Positions 58,757 through 64,000 of a stretch of DNA of 64,000 nucleotides are shown piece after piece (within the stretch, counting starts at the first letter, position 1; every line of letters starts with the position of its first letter). The DNA comes from CAWCLK01 sp963796225. Lineage in GTDB: Bacteria; Actinomycetota; Nitriliruptoria; Nitriliruptorales; Nitriliruptoraceae. The position numbers and the translations under genes were made by a program. The stretch is from contig CAWCLK010000054.1 in the NCBI GenBank assembly GCA_963796225.1, forward strand, positions 1 through 64,000. The letters are read 5' to 3'. The notes under the pieces are model-generated. The model saw nothing but the letters and a program-made list of their open reading frames with translations, was not told the origin of the DNA and ran no database searches.

Positions 58757-59326
58757 TCACACGTCCAGCGTCGGGGGCAGCGCGGCCCCGGGGTCGGTGA
58801 GCTCGAAGTACTCGGCACGCGTGACGCCGAAGGCGGACGCGACGAGGTTGGACGGCACGGCCTCGACCCGACGGTTGAGGGCGCGTACCTCGAGGTTGTA
58901 GAGCCGTCGTGCCGCCGCGATGCGGTCCTCGGTCTCGACCAGCTGGGCCTGCAGCTGCCGGAAGCCGGCGGAGGCCTTCAGGTCCGGGTAGGCCTCGGCG
59001 ACGGCGAGCAGGCGGTGGGTGGCGCCGGTCAGGGCGTCCTCGCTGCGGGCCTGTTCTCCCGGCCCGGCGCCCGGGTCACGGTCCGCCTCGACCGCCGCCG
59101 CACGGGCCGCCGTGACCTGCTCGAGGACCTCGCGCTCGTGCGCCGCGTAGCCCTTCACGGTCTCGACCAGGTTGGGGATCAGGTCGTGGCGGCGCTGCAG
59201 CTGCACGTCCACCCCGGACCAGGACGACTCGACGCCGGCCCGCTGGGCGACGAACCGGTTGTAGGAGATCGCCACCAGCACCCCGACCACGCAGACGGCC
59301 CCGACCAGCACCCAGAACGTGGTCAT
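58757..59326 (-). CDS. LemA-family membrane protein
   Basis: 189 residues from ATG 59326. N-terminal helix FWVLVGAVCVVGVLVAISYN, then the LemA coiled bundle: WSGVDVQLQRRHDLIPNLVE, VKGYAAHEREVLEQVTAARA, and NLEVRALNRRVEAVPSNLVA. Function of LemA proteins is unknown. The frame is open upstream into the preceding gene, so as written the two form one long ORF. Confidence 0.85.
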   Translation of the reverse strand: MTTFWVLVGAVCVVGVLVAISYNRFVAQRAGVESSWSGVDVQLQRRHDLIPNLVETVKGYAAHEREVLEQVTAARAAAVEADRDPGAGPGEQARSEDALTGATHRLLAVAEAYPDLKASAGFRQLQAQLVETEDRIAAARRLYNLEVRALNRRVEAVPSNLVASAFGVTRAEYFELTDPGAALPPTLDV

Positions 59327-60169
59327 GCCGCGCCCGCCACCGTGCTGGGTGGCCAGCCCGCGCCACCATCCGTCGGGCATCGCACGCAGCAGGGCCACGG
59401 CCCGCTGCCGCATCGTCGGCAGGGCCTGGACGATGTCCGGGCTGGTGCGGATGCGATCACCCGAACGGCCGAACAGGCCGGCAAGGCCCGACGCCCCGCC
59501 CCGTCGCGCGGTCATCGCGAACCCGCCGGCCGGCGTGTCGGCGACCACGAGGGCGAGGTCACCGGCGAGCTCGAAGGTGCTGCCGGCGAACAGCCCGAGG
59601 AGCTGCTGCTGGAAGTCGGCGTCGAACAGCCGGATCGCGGCCTCCCGGTCGCGCACGCGCACGTCGTAGCGCTTGTTGAACTCCTCGGACTCGACCTGGA
59701 AGTCGCCCCGCCCGCCGATCCCGAGGCGTGCGAACATCCCCTCCCCCTCGACGCGGATGCGGGGCATCACGTACGGGGCGGGCAGGCGCACCAGCGCGGC
59801 CACGCACGACCGGCGCACCCAGCGGGTCTGGCGGTGGCCCTTGCTGTCGGTGGAGGTCTGCTTGTCCTCCCACCACCACTCGAAGGCCGCGCACGTCCCG
59901 GCGACGGTGTCGTCGCCCAACGTCAGCTCGACCGGGCCCTGCATGCCCCAGACGGCCGAGTGGTCGCGGTCGCCCCGCGGCAGCAGGTCGAACTGGGACA
60001 GCCACGAATCCGACGCCCCGAGCGGGAGGTCGGTGGGTTCGAGCCCGTGGTCGACGCACACCTGCCGGTAGGTGGCCTCGACGGCGTCACGCTGGCGCTG
60101 GGACAGCACCGCCACCCCGATCACCAGCGCGATCCCGAGGACGACGACCAGCAGGAACGTCACCGGCAC
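59323..60169 (-). CDS. membrane-anchored hypothetical protein upstream of lemA
   Basis: About 281 residues from GTG 60169. One N-terminal helix VTFLLVVVLGIALVIGVAVL, then QRQRDAVEATYRQVCVDHGL, a beta-rich part with WWWEDKQTSTDSKGHRQTRW and GRGDFQVESEEFNKRYDVRV, which recalls DUF3137-like proteins often found next to LemA. The expected stop (TGA overlapping the lemA ATG) is in another frame, so a base is probably lost near the 3' end. Its start shares a base with the ftsK stop (TAGTG). Confidence 0.6.
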
Positions 60170-62624
60170 TACAGCAGTCCCTCGGCCTTGGCCGCGTCGA
60201 GCTGTTCGGGCGACCAGACCACCTCGCGGGCCTTCGAGCCCTCGTTGGGGCCGACCACGCCGAGGTCCTCGAGGTCGTCCATGAGCCGCCCCGCCCGGGC
60301 GAAGCCGATGCGCAGCTTGCGCTGGAGCATCGAGGTCGACCCCAGCCCGGAGTTCACGACCTGCTCGGCGGCCCGGACCAGCAGCGCCTCGTCGGAGTCG
60401 TCGTCGCCACCCCGGCCGGCGTCGGCGATCTCGGCGGCCTTGCCGTCCTTGACCACGCCGTCGACGTAGTCGGCCTCGCGCTGGCGCTTGCAGAACGTGA
60501 CGATCGGTTCGATCTCGCGTTCGGTCAGGAAGCAGCCCTGCAGGCGCGACGGCTTGCCCTGGCTGGCGGGCATGAAGAGCATGTCGCCCTTGCCGACCAG
60601 CTTCTCGGCCCCCGCCCCGTCGAGGATCGTGCGCGAGTCGGTCTGCGACGCCACCGCCAGCGCCAGGCGCGAGGGGATGTTGGCCTTGATCAGGCCGGTG
60701 ATGACGTCGACCGAGGGACGCTGCGTCGCGATGACCATGTGGATGCCGACGGCGCGGGCCATCTGGGCGATGCGGCAGATCGCGTCCTCGACGTCGCGGG
60801 CGGCGACCATCATGAGGTCGCTGAGCTCGTCGATGACCAGCAGCACGTAGGGCATGTGCGAGAAGGTCTCGGACACCTCGCCGGTGACGGGGTCGACCAC
60901 GTCCTCGAGCTCGCCGTTGGCGACCGCGTCGTTGTAGCCGTCGATGTTGCGGTAGCCGAGGCGCGCCAGCGTCTCGTACCGCATCTCCATCTCCTTCACG
61001 CACCACTGGACCGCGTCCGTGGCGCGCTTGGGGTCGGTGACGACCGGGGAGAGCAGGTGCGGGGCGCCGTTGTAGACGCCGAGCTCGACCCGCTTGGGGT
61101 CGATCAGGATCATGCGGACCTGGTCGGGGCGGGAACGCATCAGGATCGACGCGATCATCGCGTTCAGGGTGACGGACTTGCCGGACCCGGTCGCGCCGGC
61201 CACGAGCAGGTGGGGCATGGAGGCGAGGTTGACCATCGCCGGGTTGCCGGCGATGTCCTTGCCGAGCGCCACGTACAGCGGGTGCGAATCGTCCATGGCC
61301 GTGCGCGAGCGCAGGATGTCGCCGAGCGTGATCAGGTCGCGCTGGCGGTTGGGCACCTCGACGCCGATGGCCGACTTGCCGGGGATCGGGGCGACGATGC
61401 GCACGTCCGGGGCCGCCAGCGCGTAGGCGATGTCGTCGCCCATGTTGGCGACCTTCTTGACCTGCACGCCGGGGCCGAGCTCGATCTCGAACCGGGTGAC
61501 GGTCGGACCGCGGGACCACCGCGCGACCGTGGCGTCGATGCCGAACTGGTCGAAGGTCTCCTGCAGGGCCTGGGTCTGGGCCTCGATGGTGCGTTCGGAC
61601 TCGCGCTGCATCGACCGTCCCTGGCCGAGCAGGTCCAGCGGTGGGAGCTGGTAGTCCCGCCAGTCCTCGACCGGCTTGAGCTTGGTGGCCTTCTGGCGGG
61701 CCTTCTCGAGCGAGGCCACCGGGGTCACCTTCGGCGGGTCCGGGGTCTTGCCGGCCTCGCGGTCGGCGTCGGACAGCCCGTCGAGGGGGTCCTGCACCGC
61801 CTCGGCCGCCGCCAGGGTCGCACGGTTGCGCTGGCGCGGGTCGTCGACGGGTTGGGTGTCGGTGATGTCGGGGCGGGGCGTCTCGAGGGTGTCCTCGACG
61901 CTGGGGCGCTTGTCCTTGGGCGGCGAGGTCGTCTTCGTCGCCTTCGTCGCCTTGTCCCCGCGGCCGGACGGTCGCGGGCGGGATCGTGCGTGAGCCAGGT
62001 CCGGACCGCGCCGATGACGGTCGCCAAGGGCGTAGCGGTGGCGATCAGCAGGCCGAGCACCAGCAGGACGAGGAACACCGCCTGGGCGCCCCACACCGAC
62101 AGCCCGGCCTCCAGCGGCGTCGCGACCCCCCAGCCGACCAGGCCGCCGGCGGGCCACAGCTCGCGCAGGCCGTCGGCCGGGTGCGGGCTGCCGGCGATCA
62201 GGTGCCAGCCGCCGAACAGGGCGAGGCCGGACAGGGTCGTGCCCACGCCGATCCGGCCCACCTCCGGGGCGGGGCGGTCGAACACGACCAGGCCCCCGAA
62301 CCCGACGAGCACGATCGGCATGAGGGTCCCGAACACGCCGAACAGGCCGCGCCAGATCGCTTCGAGGAACGCCCCCACCGGGCCGGCCTGGCCGGCGTAG
62401 ATGGCCAGGCCGCTGATCACGCCGAGCAGGATCAGCAGCAGGCCGTAGACGTCGGTGGAGCGGTCCCCGACGTGCTCGCGGGTGGCCGTGACCATCCGCG
62501 CGACCAGCGAGGGTCCCGAGGACGAGCGCGACCCGGCGCGTGACCGACTCGACGACCGCGAGGTCGTCTTCTTCTTCGTCTTCGCCTTGCTCTTGGCCGG
62601 CGGCTTCTTGGTGGTGGTCGCCAC
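60169..62624 (-). CDS. ftsK: DNA translocase FtsK, frame break near 61985
   Basis: About 818 residues from GTG 62624. Lys/Ser-rich N-terminus, four membrane helices, a linker in which the frame shifts (around 61960-61995), then the motor: ARWSRGPTVTRFEIELGPGV, Walker A VAGATGSGKSVTLNAMIAS, Walker B YVLLVIDELSDLMMVA, and the gamma winged helix STSMLQRKLRIGFARAGRLM that reads KOPS sites. It pumps DNA through the division septum. Linker is shorter than in E. coli FtsK, like SpoIIIE. Confidence 0.9.
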
Positions 62625-62792
62625 GTCGGGCCTTCGTCGGCGGGGTGGACGGCGCGCGCCAAGGGTATCCGCCGACACCGCTGGAACTACGGCGCTGTCG
62701 TTGTCGTCGCCGGGTCGGTGACCAAACACCCCGTCAGGTGTCACCGAACCGCTTCCCGATCCACGGACCCCCAACCTGTCAAGGACACGAAC

Positions 62793-63531
62793 GTGAAGCG
62801 CACACTGACCGTCGCCGCCGCGGCCGCCATCGGCCTCATGATCCCCGGAGCGGCCTTCGCCGCCCACGGGGGCAGCACCTACACCGCCAACCTCTCCGAG
62901 CTCAACGGCTCCGGGGCGGGCGGCACCGTCACCGTCCAGCTCAACGACGACGCCTCCCAGGCCACCATCACGCGTCAACTCGACCGGCCTCGCCGACGGG
63001 CTGCCGCACGCGCAGCACATCCACGGCGAGCTCACCACCGCCAACCAGTGCCCGACCATGGACGCCGACAGCAACGGTGACGGCGTCGTGGACGTGGCCG
63101 AGGGCCTTCCCAGCTACGGCGGCATCCAGGTCTCGCTGACCACCTCCGGTGACACCAGCGCCGACTCCGGCCTGGCCGTCGACCGCTTCCCCGTCGGCAA
63201 CGAGAGCTACTCGCGCACCGTCGACATCAGCGAGGACGTCTCCAGCGCCCTGGCCGACCTGCACGTCGTCGTCCACGGCGTCGACGAGAACGGCAACGGC
63301 GAGTACGACGGCGAGGCCCGCTCGTCCCTCGACGACTCCCTGCCCCGTGAGGCCACCCTGCCGGCCTCCTGCGGCCAGCTCGCCCTGACCTCCGCCGGCT
63401 CCGGCGGTGTGGCCACCGGTGCGGGCGGCGCGACCCCCGACTCCGACACCACCCCGATGGTCCTGCTCGGCCTGGCCGGCGCCGCTGTCGCCGGTGGTCT
63501 GGGCCTGCGTCGTCGCGGCTCGGCCGCCTGA
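62793..63531 (+). CDS. secreted CHRD-domain protein with C-terminal anchor, frame break near 62973
   Basis: GTG 62793, AAGGA upstream. Signal peptide ending near GAAFAAHG, then the CHRD domain (YTANLSELNGSGAGGTVTVQL); an extra base near 62973 interrupts it before VNSTGLADGLPHAQHIHGEL. The domain ends with DLHVVVHGVDENGNGEYDGE. The C-terminus has a Gly/Thr linker, one helix PMVLLGLAGAAVAGGLGL and RRRG, a sortase-type tail but with no clear LPxTG. The next gene is a sortase. Confidence 0.7.
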
Positions 63532-63564
63532 CCGAGTCGTTCCAGTCCGGGAGGGTTCGCCCTG

Positions 63565-64000
63565 ATGCGCACACCTGTGGCCCGCACCATCCCTGCGGCA
63601 GCGCTCGCTGCCGCGGTGCTGGCCACGTGTGCGCCGAACCCCACCCTGGTGGCCGGGGATCCCACGTCCCCGGCCACCGCTCCTCCCCCCGCGAGCGTCG
63701 CGGCGACCGAGCCGAGTCCGGCACCACCGTCACCGCGCACCACACCGACACCGTCGAGCTCGCCGGTGCCCTTCGCCGCGGGGGACGCCACGTTCGCCGA
63801 CCGTCCCGCGCCCGAGGGCGTCGACCCCGAGCGCATCCGGATCCCCGCCATCGGCGTCGACGCCAGCGTCGACGACATGGGCCTGACCGACGACGGCGGC
63901 ATCGAGGTCCCCGAGGTCTTCGCCGACGCGGGCTGGTGGACCTACTCGCCCCGCCCGGGGCGCATCGGGGCCAGCGCCATCCTCGGCCACGTCGACTCCA
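63565..64000 (+). CDS. sortase (class E/F-like), C-terminus cut by window edge
   Basis: ATG 63565, visible for 145 residues. N-terminal hydrophobic signal-anchor (TIPAAALAAAVLATCAP), a long Pro/Thr/Ser linker, then the sortase barrel: PERIRIPAIGVDASVDDMGL, EVPEVFADAGWWTYSPRPG and SAILGHVDS, which contains the catalytic-site His. The Cys and Arg lie beyond the window. Probably anchors surface proteins such as its CHRD neighbour. Confidence 0.8.
   Translation, partial: MRTPVARTIPAAALAAAVLATCAPNPTLVAGDPTSPATAPPPASVAATEPSPAPPSPRTTPTPSSSPVPFAAGDATFADRPAPEGVDPERIRIPAIGVDASVDDMGLTDDGGIEVPEVFADAGWWTYSPRPGRIGASAILGHVDS

Noticed and set aside
59728..62400. 890-codon plus-strand open frame opposite ftsK
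   Set aside because: Arg/Pro and Val/Gly-rich shadow; the minus strand carries the FtsK motor motifs.

Overview
The window is very GC-rich, gene-dense chromosomal DNA from an actinobacterium. Supporting signs are frequent GTG starts, ATGA/GTGA gene overlaps, a mycothiol-type maleylpyruvate isomerase homologue, actinobacterial SOS boxes (CGAAC-N4-GTTCG), a cobalamin-dependent class II ribonucleotide reductase, and the gene order nrdR / LysM gene / lexA ... hflX-dapF-miaA-miaB-recX-recA ... cinA-pgsA ... ftsK, which resembles the Mycobacterium tuberculosis Rv2718c-Rv2748c neighbourhood. A deep lineage such as Nitriliruptoria is possible but is only a guess. I see no rRNA, tRNA, CRISPR array, IS element or prophage.

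Layout. 1-17.8 kb is a mixed accessory region: two MFS transporters, dodecin, a patatin, an amidohydrolase, a translationally coupled sulfotransferase/class IV aminotransferase pair, TetR and ArsR regulators, SRPBCC proteins, lipoproteins, a terpene-cyclase-like protein, an MBOAT-like protein and two paralogous small membrane proteins. Several genes here carry internal or terminal deletions. 17.9-32.3 kb holds nrdJ, an AI-2E-type permease, a PhaC-like hydrolase, a hemerythrin, a large secreted M6 metalloprotease with a sortase signal, and a CoA-transferase next to a 4-hydroxybutyryl-CoA dehydratase homologue. 32.5-34.4 kb is the nrdR / LysM / lexA SOS control hub with four LexA boxes. 34.5-37.9 kb is an overlapping operon of two ABC-2 exporters. 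38-50 kb is a mostly leftward block: dinB, hflX, dapF, a serine hydrolase, miaA, a tandem pair of miaB genes, recX and recA (with its own LexA box). 50.2-62.6 kb continues with an adenylate cyclase, DEDDh exonuclease, thpR, cinA, pgsA, rimO, rodZ, lemA and ftsK. The right edge has a CHRD-domain protein followed by a sortase that runs off the window.

How the genes work together. LexA should control its own gene, the divergent LysM gene and recA. NrdR, encoded here, has a matching box upstream of nrdJ. MiaB/MiaA modify tRNA, and RimO is the ribosomal-protein paralogue of MiaB. The sortase at the right end, the M6 protease with an LPTTG-like tail and the CHRD protein point to cell-surface anchoring.

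Caveat. Many genes, including normally essential ones (ftsK, pgsA), change reading frame at short G/C runs. Much of this probably reflects base-calling indels rather than biology, so each frame break is placed in the entry where it occurs. All family calls are from reading the sequence; no search was run.
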